A DNA stretch of 48,892 nucleotides from Melioribacter roseus (GCA_020723165.1 DYJK01000011.1:1-48892); one strand, 5' to 3'; numbered from the stretch's first letter, positions 8,294 through 18,384 are shown. The notes: generated by a model not told the origin, from the sequence alone. Numbers and translations: made by a program.

Positions 8294-9799
8294 TTATTTT
8301 GCCTTTTTATATCCGTGCAGAACATCAAAAATAATTTGCGCATCTTCGCGTGTTATTTTATAATCTGAATTATTGTTGAGCATCTCGAACAATTGCTCTT
8401 CGGATTTTGCTTCGCCGAAAATTTTGTAGATCGAACTTTTCTGGCTTTTCAATTTCTTAAATTGCTCGAAGAACAAAGGATCGGTATCGCTGTGCCAGAG
8501 ATCTCCGCTCGAAAGTTTCTTCTTGAAAAGATTTTCTTCCGAAACTTTCGTGTACGCAATTCCGAGACCGCCGGTTTCGTGATCTGCCGTAAAAATCAAT
8601 AATGTATTTGGATGCGCTTTTTGAAAATCATAACAAACGCCGAGCATGTTGTTCATTTCTTCAACGGCTTTGTAAATTGCGCCGGCATCGTTATCGTGAG
8701 CTTCCCAGTCAATTCTCCCAGCTTCAATCATAACAAAAAAATTTTTGTCTTTACGGTCAAGCAGTTCAAGTGCTTTCGTTGTCATATCAACCAATGAAGG
8801 TTCACCGGTAATTTCAGTATCTCTGTCAACAGCGGCAGAAATTCCGCCGCCGTTAAACAATCCGAGAACTTTATCCGTACTGCTGTCAAGATTCATCAAA
8901 TCATTTTTGTTGGAGATTATTTTATAACCGTTTGCTTCGAAACCGGTCAACAAATTTTTTTCGTCTTCTCTTTCGGAAAACATTTCATTGATGTATGATG
9001 AATTTTTATAGTAAGCAAAATCTTTCAGCTTTGTTCCTTTCGGAATAAATTTTGCAACACCGCCGCCGAATACTACTTCAATGTTGTGCCCGATCAATTG
9101 TTCTGCAATTTCATTTTCAAGATTTCTGTTGTAAGTGTGCGCATAAAACGCCGCCGGTGTTCCGTCCGTAATTCCGGCATCGGTTACAAGCCCAGTTACA
9201 TAACCGAGTTTTTCTGCAAGTTCCAAAGATGTTTCAACCGGGTAACCGTTCGTATCAACGCTTACAATTTCCATCCAATTTTTATAGCCGGCTGATATTG
9301 AAGAAGCGGCAGTTGCGGAACATGTAACTACTCCGTTAATAGTGTTGGTTAGTACAACTCCCGATGCACCTACATCCATAATTTTTTCGAAGTAAGTTTT
9401 TTCGCTGTTGTGTTCGGCAATTCTCATGTAAATCGGCAGACTCATATGATTGAATCCCATTCCGTCTCCAATCATCAAAATCACATTTACACCATCACGA
9501 ATCGCTTGCTGTGTTACTTTTCCAACTTCGGTGTTGTCAATAATTCCTTTCAATTGATTAACATACTTTTCCGGTCCAACGGCACCGAGCGGAACCGGCG
9601 AAGATGTGTGGTTGCCCGTTCCCCATGTTATGTGCGATTGACTTGAAACTGCTCTGTTATAGAGTAAGTGCGCATGTTTATTTTTTGCCGACCAAAAAAC
9701 TTCGCCCTTGTAACCGATATGATCATCATGCTGGCAGTTAACTAAAAATGGAATTGAAAAAAAAATTAATGCCGCAAAATTGGTAATTGATTTATTCAT
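8294..9799 (-). CDS. Alkaline phosphatase, probable lipoprotein
   Basis: A 501-residue PhoA-superfamily enzyme with a lipoprotein signal (LVNC, lipid-anchored Cys22). Metal and catalytic landmarks are in order: GDGMG (Asp112), VTCSATAAS (nucleophile Ser161), TDGTPAAFYAH (Asp212/Thr214), MIEAGRIDWEAHD (Glu359, Asp364, His368), TADHETGG (Asp406, His407) and LWHSDTDP (His436, by position). In E. coli PhoA the residue before the nucleophile serine is Asp; here it is Cys160, while the rest of the site is kept. It is a non-specific phosphomonoesterase outside the inner membrane. It lies between GH92 and the metallophosphoesterase, 114 and 120 bases apart, probably one operon. Confidence 0.93.
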   Translation of the reverse strand: MNKSITNFAALIFFSIPFLVNCQHDDHIGYKGEVFWSAKNKHAHLLYNRAVSSQSHITWGTGNHTSSPVPLGAVGPEKYVNQLKGIIDNTEVGKVTQQAIRDGVNVILMIGDGMGFNHMSLPIYMRIAEHNSEKTYFEKIMDVGASGVVLTNTINGVVTCSATAASSISAGYKNWMEIVSVDTNGYPVETSLELAEKLGYVTGLVTDAGITDGTPAAFYAHTYNRNLENEIAEQLIGHNIEVVFGGGVAKFIPKGTKLKDFAYYKNSSYINEMFSEREDEKNLLTGFEANGYKIISNKNDLMNLDSSTDKVLGLFNGGGISAAVDRDTEITGEPSLVDMTTKALELLDRKDKNFFVMIEAGRIDWEAHDNDAGAIYKAVEEMNNMLGVCYDFQKAHPNTLLIFTADHETGGLGIAYTKVSEENLFKKKLSSGDLWHSDTDPLFFEQFKKLKSQKSSIYKIFGEAKSEEQLFEMLNNNSDYKITREDAQIIFDVLHGYKKAK

Positions 9800-9913
9800 C
9801 GATTTTCACTCACAAAATTTTTAAACAAATTTCTTGATCATGCTCGCCAAAAAACGGCGGGTAAACTCTTGTTCTTTCTTTTTTGATCAAGAGTATGAAT
9901 AAAATTAATAATG

Positions 9914-12856
9914 TTACTCGCCTTCATAGAATAACATTGAATCCGGTATTTGTTGTTTCTCAATTTCCGGACCTTCAAATTTAACTTCGATGCTGTTCCC
10001 TTCATAATCTTCAAAATATAATAATGTAAAACGGTGGAAGCCTTCTTTCAGTGCAATCATGCCGGATGCTTCCAAAGCTCCGTGCGAGCCGTCGTTACCA
10101 ACAATTTGTTTGTCGTCAATAAATAGAACCGAGCCGTCATCGGACAAAGTATAGAATTGGTAAAAACCTTTTTTAGGAATTTTTACAAATCCCGTGAACT
10201 TGAATCCGTAATGATCTTCTTTTTCTGCCGGACTCAAATCAAAATTTTCCAGCTTGCCGGATTTCAATGATTTGCTCGATGCAAAATCGAACACACTCAA
10301 AAATGTTCCTTCGTAATATTCATAATTAATTCCGTTGACCGGCTTGTGAAGATTTACCGGTTCGAAGTAAATAAGTTTGTTTGCTTCGATTAATGAAAGA
10401 GGACTCGGATTCATTCCCTCCTTAAATGCTTTCGCTTTGATTACCGCCGATTCAGTTAACTGAAACGGTTCGCTAAATAATTTTGAATTTTCATCCGGTT
10501 CGCTCCCATCCAATGTGTAACGAATTTTTGCATTAGTCGTACGTGTAGTTAAATCAATAACAGCAGAATTTTCAAAATAAGTTATATCATTTTTTTGGTA
10601 CGGCGTTGAAACAAAATCAACTTGCGAAAAAGAATACGGCTGATTTTCATTTCCGGTTCCCCAATTCTTATTTGGCTCTGCACCCATCTCAAAAACGATC
10701 TTCGCGCCGTTCATTATATCATCATACATAATAAAATTTTTATCGTAAGATTTTCCGTTCAACTTCACAGATTGGATATAAATATTTTTCGATGAGACTC
10801 CGCGTGCTTCAACAACAAATTGTTTTCCGCTTGCGATATCTATAGTTACTTTTTCGAAAAGCGGTGTTCCGATAGCATACTCGTTTGTGCCCGGGCATAC
10901 CGGATAAAATCCCATCGCGCTTAATACTAACCACGCCGACATTTGTCCGCAGTCTTCGTTGCCACTTAATCCGTCCGGCAAAGCTGTGTACATCTCATCC
11001 ATAATTTTGCGGACACGCTGCTGAGTTTTCCACGGTTCGGGAGTAAAGTTATAAAGATACGCCATGTGATGACTCGGTTCGTTGCCGTGAGCGTACTGCC
11101 CGATCAATCCGGAAATATCAGATTGTTGCTTGCCTTCAAGTTTGGTATCTGCTTCAAAAGTTTCATCAAGTTTTGCTGCAAGTTTATTTCCGCCGCCGTA
11201 CAAACTTTTCAAGCCGCTAACATCGTGCGGAACATAAAGTGAATACTGCCACGAATTTGCTTCGGTAAAATCGCGTGTTACGGCATAAGGATTAAAAAGC
11301 GGAACCCAAGTGCCGTCCGATTTTTTCCCGCGCATAAATCCGTTGTAGCCGTCAAACAGATTTTTGTAGTTCATTGCCCGTTTGCTGAATCTATCGTAGT
11401 CATCTTTTTTACCGAGTTCCTTTGCCATCATTGCGATGCACCAGTCATCGTAAGCATATTCCAAAGTTTTTGATACGGACTCGTGTTCGCTGTCGGATGC
11501 AACGTAATTTAGTTCTTTGTAGGTCTTCAATCCGAGATGATTCATATCCGCACTTTTCTTCATTGCGGTAAAAGCTTTTTCAACATCAAAATTTCTCAAG
11601 CCTTTCATGAATGCATCCACAATTACGGGGATAGAATGATAACCTATCATCGTGCCGGTTTCATTTGAAGACAACTCCCACACCGGTAGTAAAGTGCCCG
11701 TTTCATATTTGGCAAGTAATGTTTTTATCATATCAATATCGCGCTGAGGTTCAATGATTGTAAAAAGCGGATGCAATGCGCGGTAAGTATCCCACAAAGA
11801 ATAAACAGTATAATAGTTGAAATCTTTTGCTTGATAAATTTTGTTATCCATATCTCTGTACTTGCCGTCAATATCCATAAAAACATTCGGGTGAATCATT
11901 GTATGAAAAAGTGCTGTGTAAAAAACTGTCAGTTGTTCTTTTGTACCGCCTTCAATTTTTATTTTACTTAATTCTCTTTCCCACATTTGCCCGGCTTCAT
12001 TTCGTGTTTTGTCAAAATTCCAACCGGGAATTTCTGCGTGGAGATTTTTTCTCGCACCTTCAATACTTATGGCAGAGATTCCAACCTTCACAAGAATTTG
12101 CTCATCTTCATTTGTTTTGTATCGAACATATCCTTTTAGATTTTCTCCTTTTGCTTCTTTCACACTTGCTGAAATTTTATCATCGAGTGCGGTTCCAAAT
12201 GATTCAAATGGTTTTGAAAATTCTATAACAAAATAGAGTATCTGATCATTCGCCCATCCTTTTGATCTTCGGTATCCTTCTACTTTTGTACTGCTCACAA
12301 AGTTTATGTATGATTCAATTGCACGATCAGATATACCATGCTTTAAATCAATGATGATGTTTGAACTTTCCGATTTAGGAAAAGTGTATTTATGAAATCC
12401 GGCTCGTGCTGCTGCGGTAAGTTCTGCTTTGATTTTGTAATCGTCCAAAATTACACTGTAATATCCGGGCGAGGCTTTTTCATTTTCATGAGTGAACCGC
12501 GAGCGGTAACCTTCATCCGGATTTGTTTTGCTTCCGGGAATAATTTTCAGTTCGCCGGTAGTCGGCATTAATAAAACATCACCGTAATCTGCACCACCCG
12601 TTCCGCTGAGATGTGTATGACTAAAACCCATTATCGAATTATCGGAAGTATGATAGCCCGAACACCAATCCCACCCTTCAATATCAGTATCGGGACTTAA
12701 CTGCACCATTCCAAACGGAACTGAAGCACCGGGGAATGTATGCCCGTGTCCGCCGGTACCAATGAAAGGATCAACATACTTTGTTATGTTTTGTGCGTAA
12801 AGATTGAAACAGCCGGCTAAAAGTAAAACTAAAACTCCGCAGCAAATCTTTTTCAT
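9914..12856 (-). CDS. GH92 alpha-mannosidase with C-terminal chitobiase-like and PA14 domains
   Basis: A 980-residue exported glycosidase. The N-terminus has a hydrophobic core with LAGC (possible lipidated Cys16) and also a usable cleavage site after YAQ, so lipoprotein versus free secretion is open. The GH92 family is clear: VDPFIGTGGHGHTFPGASVP, GFSHTHLSGTGG, the central SLWDTYRALHP, TEANSWQYSLYVPHD with a conserved Glu, and GNEDCGQMSAWLVLSAMGFYP. GH92 enzymes are calcium-dependent, inverting exo-alpha-mannosidases, mostly alpha-1,2. After the catalytic part come a chitobiase-like repeat (about 765-830, IRYTLDGSEPDENS) and a PA14 domain (about 842-980). The pairing with two phosphatases makes phosphorylated mannans a possible substrate. 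Confidence 0.95.
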   Translation of the reverse strand: MKKICCGVLVLLLAGCFNLYAQNITKYVDPFIGTGGHGHTFPGASVPFGMVQLSPDTDIEGWDWCSGYHTSDNSIMGFSHTHLSGTGGADYGDVLLMPTTGELKIIPGSKTNPDEGYRSRFTHENEKASPGYYSVILDDYKIKAELTAAARAGFHKYTFPKSESSNIIIDLKHGISDRAIESYINFVSSTKVEGYRRSKGWANDQILYFVIEFSKPFESFGTALDDKISASVKEAKGENLKGYVRYKTNEDEQILVKVGISAISIEGARKNLHAEIPGWNFDKTRNEAGQMWERELSKIKIEGGTKEQLTVFYTALFHTMIHPNVFMDIDGKYRDMDNKIYQAKDFNYYTVYSLWDTYRALHPLFTIIEPQRDIDMIKTLLAKYETGTLLPVWELSSNETGTMIGYHSIPVIVDAFMKGLRNFDVEKAFTAMKKSADMNHLGLKTYKELNYVASDSEHESVSKTLEYAYDDWCIAMMAKELGKKDDYDRFSKRAMNYKNLFDGYNGFMRGKKSDGTWVPLFNPYAVTRDFTEANSWQYSLYVPHDVSGLKSLYGGGNKLAAKLDETFEADTKLEGKQQSDISGLIGQYAHGNEPSHHMAYLYNFTPEPWKTQQRVRKIMDEMYTALPDGLSGNEDCGQMSAWLVLSAMGFYPVCPGTNEYAIGTPLFEKVTIDIASGKQFVVEARGVSSKNIYIQSVKLNGKSYDKNFIMYDDIMNGAKIVFEMGAEPNKNWGTGNENQPYSFSQVDFVSTPYQKNDITYFENSAVIDLTTRTTNAKIRYTLDGSEPDENSKLFSEPFQLTESAVIKAKAFKEGMNPSPLSLIEANKLIYFEPVNLHKPVNGINYEYYEGTFLSVFDFASSKSLKSGKLENFDLSPAEKEDHYGFKFTGFVKIPKKGFYQFYTLSDDGSVLFIDDKQIVGNDGSHGALEASGMIALKEGFHRFTLLYFEDYEGNSIEVKFEGPEIEKQQIPDSMLFYEGE

Positions 12857-13207
12857 GATAGTTTCCAGATTATTTGTTTGAATAAATTACAAACATAGTG
12901 TATAATATACAATAAGAAATTACAAATATTACGCTGAAGCAAATATTTCAGACACTTTTAACAAAATAATAATATGACTAAAAGAAGTTATCATTTCGCA
13001 GCAATTTGGAGTTCTGATAGCAAATGCCGGGGGAACAAATGCTTACCGGCATGTTAGCAAGAATCGTAAATTTATTTATAATGCAATTACTCAAACCGCC
13101 GGACTGATCTCTTTCGTGCCGCGGCAATATTGAATTTAGATGCTGAAACAAAATAATTGATGTCTTCGTACCGGTTAAAGTAATGCCGAACTACAAAAAG
13201 TAAGCTT
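12857..13207. other. Non-coding interval upstream of GH92 (351 bases)
   Basis: No convincing gene is present. Near the GH92 end it has AGTGTATAATATACA (about 12897-12911), an AT-rich element sharing the AGTGTAT half-site of the operator at 5393-5418, and ACACTTTTAA at 12952-12961, which also occurs at 5414-5423. These may be the GH92 promoter/operator. The rest is unremarkable AT-rich sequence with a short GC-richer patch (TGCCGGGGG, TACCGGCATG, about 13024-13051). A short frame at 13087-13299 overlaps the kinase gene and does not look real. Confidence 0.4.
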
Positions 13208-15505
13208 TTATTCTTTGTGAACCGGCAAGGTGAAAATAAATTTACTTCCTTTGCCATGTTCGCTTTCAACGCGGATTGTGCCGCTGTTTTTTTCAACAAA
13301 CTCTTTACACAAAATTAATCCGAGTCCCGTGCCGGATTCGTTTTCGGTTCCGCTCGATGAATGAGTAGCATCCAATCTGAAAAGACTTTCAATAGTTTTT
13401 TTATCCATCCCGATTCCTGAATCGACAACTTCAATCTCAGTAAAATCTCCTTTGGCAGCAGCATTAACGTTTATAACAGAATCTCTATTACTGAATTTAA
13501 TTGCATTTGTTAGAAGATTACGTATGACTGTATCGATCATATCTTTATCAGCATAAACATACTGCTGTCCAGCAATTTTGTGAAGAAGTTGTATCCGTTT
13601 TTTCTCTGCTGTCATTTCAAGCAGAAGGAAGTTAGCATTTACCAATTCGTGTAGATCAAGTTTTTGAGGGTTAAAATCAATCCTTCCGGTTTGAGAACGA
13701 GACCATTGCAGTAAATTCTGTAAAAGATTATGAGAAACTTCGGCAGATTTTTTCATCTCGCCTACATAAAATAATTTTTCCTCATCTGAAAGTTCTGCAT
13801 AGTCCGATAGAAGCAAATCAGAAAATCCTAAAATCGTAATGAACGGATTTTTAAGATCGTGCGCGATGATTGAGAAAAATTTATCTTTTGTTTGATTCAA
13901 TTGCTTCAATTCATCAGCATATTTTTTAATTGCATCAGCATTTCTCTGTCTTTCAATAACCTGGGCAATCTGTTCTGAAACGAAAATTAGAAGCTGCTTC
14001 TCTTCTTCGCCGTAAGCTTTTTCATTTTCATAATCCTGGACTACAATAACGCCGACAGTTTTACCACCAAGCTTAAGAGGAACACCAAGCCAGATCGGCG
14101 AATTTGTTCCTATCAATTCTATTTCTCCGGCAGCTCTGAGTTCAGCATCTTTCTTAAAATCTACTAACACAGCTTGCCCATTTCTTAAAACATATTCAGT
14201 TAAACCTCTGCCGAGCTTTTTAGTAGGCTGCGGCGGATCAAATTCATCAACAAAGTACGGAAACGAAAGGGATTCGATTTTCTTTTCGTAAAGTGCAATA
14301 TAAATATTTTTTACCGGCATAGTGTGAGCAATTATTTCATGAATTCTTTTATAAAGGGCATCCATATCAGATGCTGTAAAAGCAGCTTCAGAAATGTCGT
14401 AAAGTGTTTCTCGAATGCGCTCTGATTTTTTTCTATTAGTGATATCGTGCCCGATCCCTACTAAGCCAATTATTTTCCCATCTTCGGTATGAAGCGGAAG
14501 TTTGGAGGTTAGGAGCCAGCGCTTGTTTCCATATTTATCATAAAAATATTCTTCCCGGTTAATTACTGCCTCGCCTTTCTGAATAACAACTTGATCATCT
14601 GCAAAAAATGTTTCGGCAATTTCTTTCGGGAAATAATCAAAATCGGTTTTGCCGAGAACATCTTCTTCTTTTTCGCATCCCATATTTTCCAGGTCTGTTT
14701 TATTGGCTAAAGTTTTGCGGCAGTTTATATCTTTCGCGTAGATAGCATCAGGGATATTATTGAACACTGTCCGCATAAGAATCTGTTCGTGTTGAAAAGA
14801 CCTTTCCATTTCTTTTCTATCGGTAATATCCCGTATAAAAGAGGCAACTTCATTATCCCCGTACGGAAGAACCCTCGCTTCAAATGATTTTTCTTTACCG
14901 CCGATTGGAAGTTCGTATTCAATTACTGTAAGTTTTTTACCTTTCGAAATTTCTTCTAATGCAAACTGAAATTTAACACCCACAGATTTAGGCAGCACAG
15001 ATTGCATATGTTTACCAAGAAATTTTTCCGGCGGCAGATAAAGATCTGTTATAGACCCGGCTTTATAATCGAGTATTGTTCCGTCTTTACTCATTCTAAA
15101 GAAAATATCCGGTAATGAATTTAATATAGCATCAAGTTCTTTTACGGTTTCTTTAGAATTTTTATTTCTTTTCTTATGATTGTTCCCCGGCTCAATTCTG
15201 TTCAAGAGAATCAATTTGAATTTTTCTTTCTTAAGTTTTACAGTTATTGCATCTGCCTTGATAGAACCATTATTACCAGGCATCGAGAATTTTCCATTCG
15301 AGATTCTATACGGAAACTTATAGTTAATCAGCAGTTGGTTTGTTTTCTTTAAAATTTTAGCGGCTGGCTGAGTACAATAAACTATTTTATTACGGTCGTT
15401 TAAGATTAGTGCTGAATCTTTATTATTCAGTTGTACAATTTTTTTTAATTCACGTATTAGTTTCTGATTATAGTTTGCGGATTCGGCTGGTCCACTTGGA
15501 GCCAT
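13208..15505 (-). CDS. Soluble PAS-GAF sensor histidine kinase
   Basis: A 765-residue kinase without membrane segments, started at the ATG at 15503-15505 behind AAGGAG. An N-terminal PAS-like segment (about 20-102) is followed by PAS domains at about 121-232 (ELDAILNSLPDIFFRMSKDG) and 238-360 (NNIPDAIYAKD to GLVGIGHDITNRKK). A GAF domain follows at about 365-520. A short coiled linker leads to the HisKA domain with phospho-acceptor His549 (FFSIIAHDLKNP). The HATPase domain has its N-box (RNLLTNAIKFSN, about 662-673), G1 (DSGIGMD) and G2 (GTGLGLILCKEF). It should sense a cytoplasmic signal and autophosphorylate. No response regulator is adjacent, so the partner is elsewhere and the link to glycan use is positional only. 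Confidence 0.93.
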   Translation of the reverse strand: MAPSGPAESANYNQKLIRELKKIVQLNNKDSALILNDRNKIVYCTQPAAKILKKTNQLLINYKFPYRISNGKFSMPGNNGSIKADAITVKLKKEKFKLILLNRIEPGNNHKKRNKNSKETVKELDAILNSLPDIFFRMSKDGTILDYKAGSITDLYLPPEKFLGKHMQSVLPKSVGVKFQFALEEISKGKKLTVIEYELPIGGKEKSFEARVLPYGDNEVASFIRDITDRKEMERSFQHEQILMRTVFNNIPDAIYAKDINCRKTLANKTDLENMGCEKEEDVLGKTDFDYFPKEIAETFFADDQVVIQKGEAVINREEYFYDKYGNKRWLLTSKLPLHTEDGKIIGLVGIGHDITNRKKSERIRETLYDISEAAFTASDMDALYKRIHEIIAHTMPVKNIYIALYEKKIESLSFPYFVDEFDPPQPTKKLGRGLTEYVLRNGQAVLVDFKKDAELRAAGEIELIGTNSPIWLGVPLKLGGKTVGVIVVQDYENEKAYGEEEKQLLIFVSEQIAQVIERQRNADAIKKYADELKQLNQTKDKFFSIIAHDLKNPFITILGFSDLLLSDYAELSDEEKLFYVGEMKKSAEVSHNLLQNLLQWSRSQTGRIDFNPQKLDLHELVNANFLLLEMTAEKKRIQLLHKIAGQQYVYADKDMIDTVIRNLLTNAIKFSNRDSVINVNAAAKGDFTEIEVVDSGIGMDKKTIESLFRLDATHSSSGTENESGTGLGLILCKEFVEKNSGTIRVESEHGKGSKFIFTLPVHKE

Positions 15506-15567
15506 AACAAACTCCTTGCAGTTTTATTGATAAATAAAATATTGTTTTTATAAAATTAAAGGAAATA

Positions 15568-15583
15568 ATTGTTTAAAAACAAT
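15568..15583. promoter_or_regulatory. Short palindrome upstream of the histidine kinase
   Basis: ATTGTTT at 15568-15574 and AAACAAT at 15577-15583 form a perfect inverted repeat around a two-base centre, about 65 bases before the kinase start codon. It could be a regulator site or a chance AT-rich palindrome. The rest of the 216-base gap (15506-15721) shows nothing else I can support. Confidence 0.25.
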
Positions 15584-15721
15584 CAATTCGGTGCCAATTA
15601 TAGTAGTGATATGAATTCTTATTGTTACAACTTGTATAAATTTTTATAGCAGAGATTTTATTTAACGTATTTTTAACATAATCCCGAAAAGGGAAAATAT
15701 TCTCAAATTAAATTCTGGTCA

Positions 15722-18376
15722 TCACCGGGAATTTAAAAATACTTTATATGGATCTATCTTTCTTTTGCTCAGATTCAAAGTAATTTTGTTGCCAACAGTA
15801 GGAAGCCGGTTAATTTCATTTTCCATGAGATCAACTCTAGCTGCTTTTAAGATATTTTTATGAAATAAAGTTAGTGTCGTATTAATATCATTTGCCGAAT
15901 AATTGATAAGTCTAAAAACTAATGCATTATCATCCACCGATTTTTTCACATATAAGACTTGGACGAAATCATTATCAATCTCAAAAAATTTCCCGTACAG
16001 AGTTTTCGGTATATTAACCGCCGGGTGTACCTCAGTTTTTATTTTTAACGAATCTGCTTCCTTTTTTATTGAATGCGAGTGAAACTTTTCAAAAGTAGTT
16101 AAATGATATTCGAATTCGACATATCCCGGTTGAGACGGACGGAAATTTGTATCCCAATAATTATTCATTGGCCATGCAAGTAATAACGGATTCTCATTTC
16201 TTTCAATTTGTTTACTTCTTTTGCCAAAATTAAAACCACCGGCTTGAATCATCGGTGCATCCGGGCAGAACAGTACAGCACCATAATTATCGTTATACAT
16301 TGCAACATACGATTCTACAGTAAACCAATCCTTACTGGATCCGTTCAGTTGTTCGGTATCAAGTTCTGTAGGCATTCCGGCTGTATCAAAATTACATTTC
16401 CAATCCTTTGCAAGTTTTAGGGGAAAGACAAAATAAATTGATTCCGGTGTTCTTATCTCTTCTTTATAAAATGAAGCTTTAAATGTTATCGATGGTTTTA
16501 AAGAGTTGAGGAGTATTGTCTGTTTTAAATTTTTTACACCCGGTGCTTCGAAAGAAAGCGTTAACGAAATTCCTTCAGGTGTTTGTTTAATTTCATAACC
16601 AAGAGGGCTTGAAGCTGTTTCTAAAATTCTTTTCCAATCACTATTCCAGCACGAAATATCATACTGCTCTTTTTCTAATTCACGGGCATAAAATGCCCGT
16701 CTGTCTTCCCGAAACAACGGATCGGTACGTTCCCTGACAAACTGGAAAAATGTAAACTCGTTTTCCGCATCTAGTAATTCATGTTTCCCGGTTTTATCAA
16801 ACACACGGAGTATCCTACAATTATCCGGGTTAAACTCAATTCTATAAAATTCCGATTCAATAAATATCGTCGCAGATTTTTCTTGAGTTTTTTCGAATGT
16901 ATTCAATCTACGAGAAGACGATTCGGAAACAATCTCTCCTTGTTTTAACGATTCGATTGCTTGACCTTCCAATAATTCATCAAACTTTATAAACTTATAT
17001 GAGTACGGTTCAATCTCAACCGGTCCGTATAGTGGTGCATTCGCCGGTTGATTATATCTCGTTTCCCACCCAAACCGTGAAGTACGCAACCGCTTACCAT
17101 CTAACTTCCACCAATCGGGAACGCGTACAAACTCCTTTTTAGTTACACCGCTCATATTAATAACAGCAATTCCTTGCTGGTTGTCTGCTGATTTCGGGTT
17201 CCCGGCAAAGGATTCGAGTTGATCTACAAGAAGATATTCTGCAGTTTCATTGGCAATATATGCATTGTTGTCTTTAATATTGAATTGCGTCTTCGAAAAA
17301 ATATTATCCGGGTCCATGGAGTTTGATGATCCCCAGGTATGTTCATCAAAAAGGTTAATTTCTCTCCATGCTTTATCCGCAAGACTTTGATAGTAATTTT
17401 TGTTTACTGACGAAAACGCATTCAGCAAATCTGCTTTATATAATTTTTGTTTCGCCAGAATGTTAGTCTTGGTTACATCGGCACTACTTGCACAACCAAA
17501 ATTCCAGTAATCAGTCCAGTCGCCAGAACGCACTTCGTACTCATCCGTCGGTTTAGATTTAATTTTTTCCAGCAGTTCGTTAGGAGTTATATAGCGGATT
17601 ACCGGCTGCAAACCCCGTTCATTCCATTCACGTATAAGTTTTGCAACATCAATACTTGGCGGTGAATTATCCCAGCACACCGGTGCAGCGGCTGTTGTTA
17701 AATAAATAAAATCATGTTTGTAATCCAGCTTACGAAGATGCTCAAGGTAAACATCCAATCCCTCTTTCATTCTATCAACATTGTTTTCCCATGTATAAAG
17801 AAGTTGATCAAACATCGTATAATGCGCGCCGTTCATAACAAAAATTTCTCTCCCCGAAGGTCCCTTCCATCTGAAAACAGACGGACGTTTTTCAATCGGT
17901 CCGCCAAGATGGATATTAACAGCCATAATTAACAATTCAACCCCGGCATCTAACAAAAGATCAACAACAGTCCATGGTATTCCGTCAACGTCGTGTTGAT
18001 TTGCTGTTTTAATTTCGATGTTTAAGAGTTCCCTAAGTTTTTTTACCGGTTCGAGCTGTTTTATAATTTGTTCTGCACTACATAGCGGGGTTGTGTTAAA
18101 TTGCAAACCTGAAATTCCAATTCGTTTCTTCTCTGTAAAATATTTTAGTTTATTGATGTCATCTTCACCGGCAGTTTCAAGCCATTTCATTATTTGCGCC
18201 GTAACTTCAATCGTCCATTTGGGTGCCGAACTTTTATCCCAACTTTCTGTCTCTTTAAGAAGCTCCAATGCTTGATCGATAAATTCCCTTTGTAATTCCC
18301 AAACAATTGGCTGTGTATGTGTGTAACCAACATCAAGATGACTATGATGCAGAACTAATATTTCTTTTATGTTCAT
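15722..18376 (-). CDS. Cytoplasmic GH38 alpha-mannosidase
   Basis: An 884-residue GH38 enzyme with no signal peptide. The N-terminal barrel starts HHSHLDVGYTHTQPIVWE, where His13 and Asp15 are the first zinc ligands. NQHDVDGIPW holds the probable nucleophile Asp129; Asp131 is next. HTWGSSNSMDPDN (around residue 360) is the distal metal/substrate region. The C-terminal two thirds are the beta-sandwich domains typical of GH38. The enzyme cleaves alpha-mannosides by a zinc-dependent retaining mechanism. It is the last gene of the long co-directional run, eight bases after the ABC ATPase gene, and likely hydrolyses imported mannosides. The HLDVGYT subfamily differs from lysosomal HNDPGW enzymes, so linkage preference is uncertain. 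Confidence 0.9.
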   Translation of the reverse strand: MNIKEILVLHHSHLDVGYTHTQPIVWELQREFIDQALELLKETESWDKSSAPKWTIEVTAQIMKWLETAGEDDINKLKYFTEKKRIGISGLQFNTTPLCSAEQIIKQLEPVKKLRELLNIEIKTANQHDVDGIPWTVVDLLLDAGVELLIMAVNIHLGGPIEKRPSVFRWKGPSGREIFVMNGAHYTMFDQLLYTWENNVDRMKEGLDVYLEHLRKLDYKHDFIYLTTAAAPVCWDNSPPSIDVAKLIREWNERGLQPVIRYITPNELLEKIKSKPTDEYEVRSGDWTDYWNFGCASSADVTKTNILAKQKLYKADLLNAFSSVNKNYYQSLADKAWREINLFDEHTWGSSNSMDPDNIFSKTQFNIKDNNAYIANETAEYLLVDQLESFAGNPKSADNQQGIAVINMSGVTKKEFVRVPDWWKLDGKRLRTSRFGWETRYNQPANAPLYGPVEIEPYSYKFIKFDELLEGQAIESLKQGEIVSESSSRRLNTFEKTQEKSATIFIESEFYRIEFNPDNCRILRVFDKTGKHELLDAENEFTFFQFVRERTDPLFREDRRAFYARELEKEQYDISCWNSDWKRILETASSPLGYEIKQTPEGISLTLSFEAPGVKNLKQTILLNSLKPSITFKASFYKEEIRTPESIYFVFPLKLAKDWKCNFDTAGMPTELDTEQLNGSSKDWFTVESYVAMYNDNYGAVLFCPDAPMIQAGGFNFGKRSKQIERNENPLLLAWPMNNYWDTNFRPSQPGYVEFEYHLTTFEKFHSHSIKKEADSLKIKTEVHPAVNIPKTLYGKFFEIDNDFVQVLYVKKSVDDNALVFRLINYSANDINTTLTLFHKNILKAARVDLMENEINRLPTVGNKITLNLSKRKIDPYKVFLNSR

Positions 18377-18384
18377 TATTGTTA

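Noticed and set aside
9833-9891. A hairpin from CTTGATCA and TGATCAAG between GH92 and alkaline phosphatase
   Set aside because: The arms are only eight bases with a loop of over 40 bases, too weak to call a terminator.
13087-13299. A 70-codon minus-strand frame after the histidine kinase
   Set aside because: It overlaps the kinase 3' end in another frame for most of its length, and its protein is a low-quality basic sequence without recognisable features.
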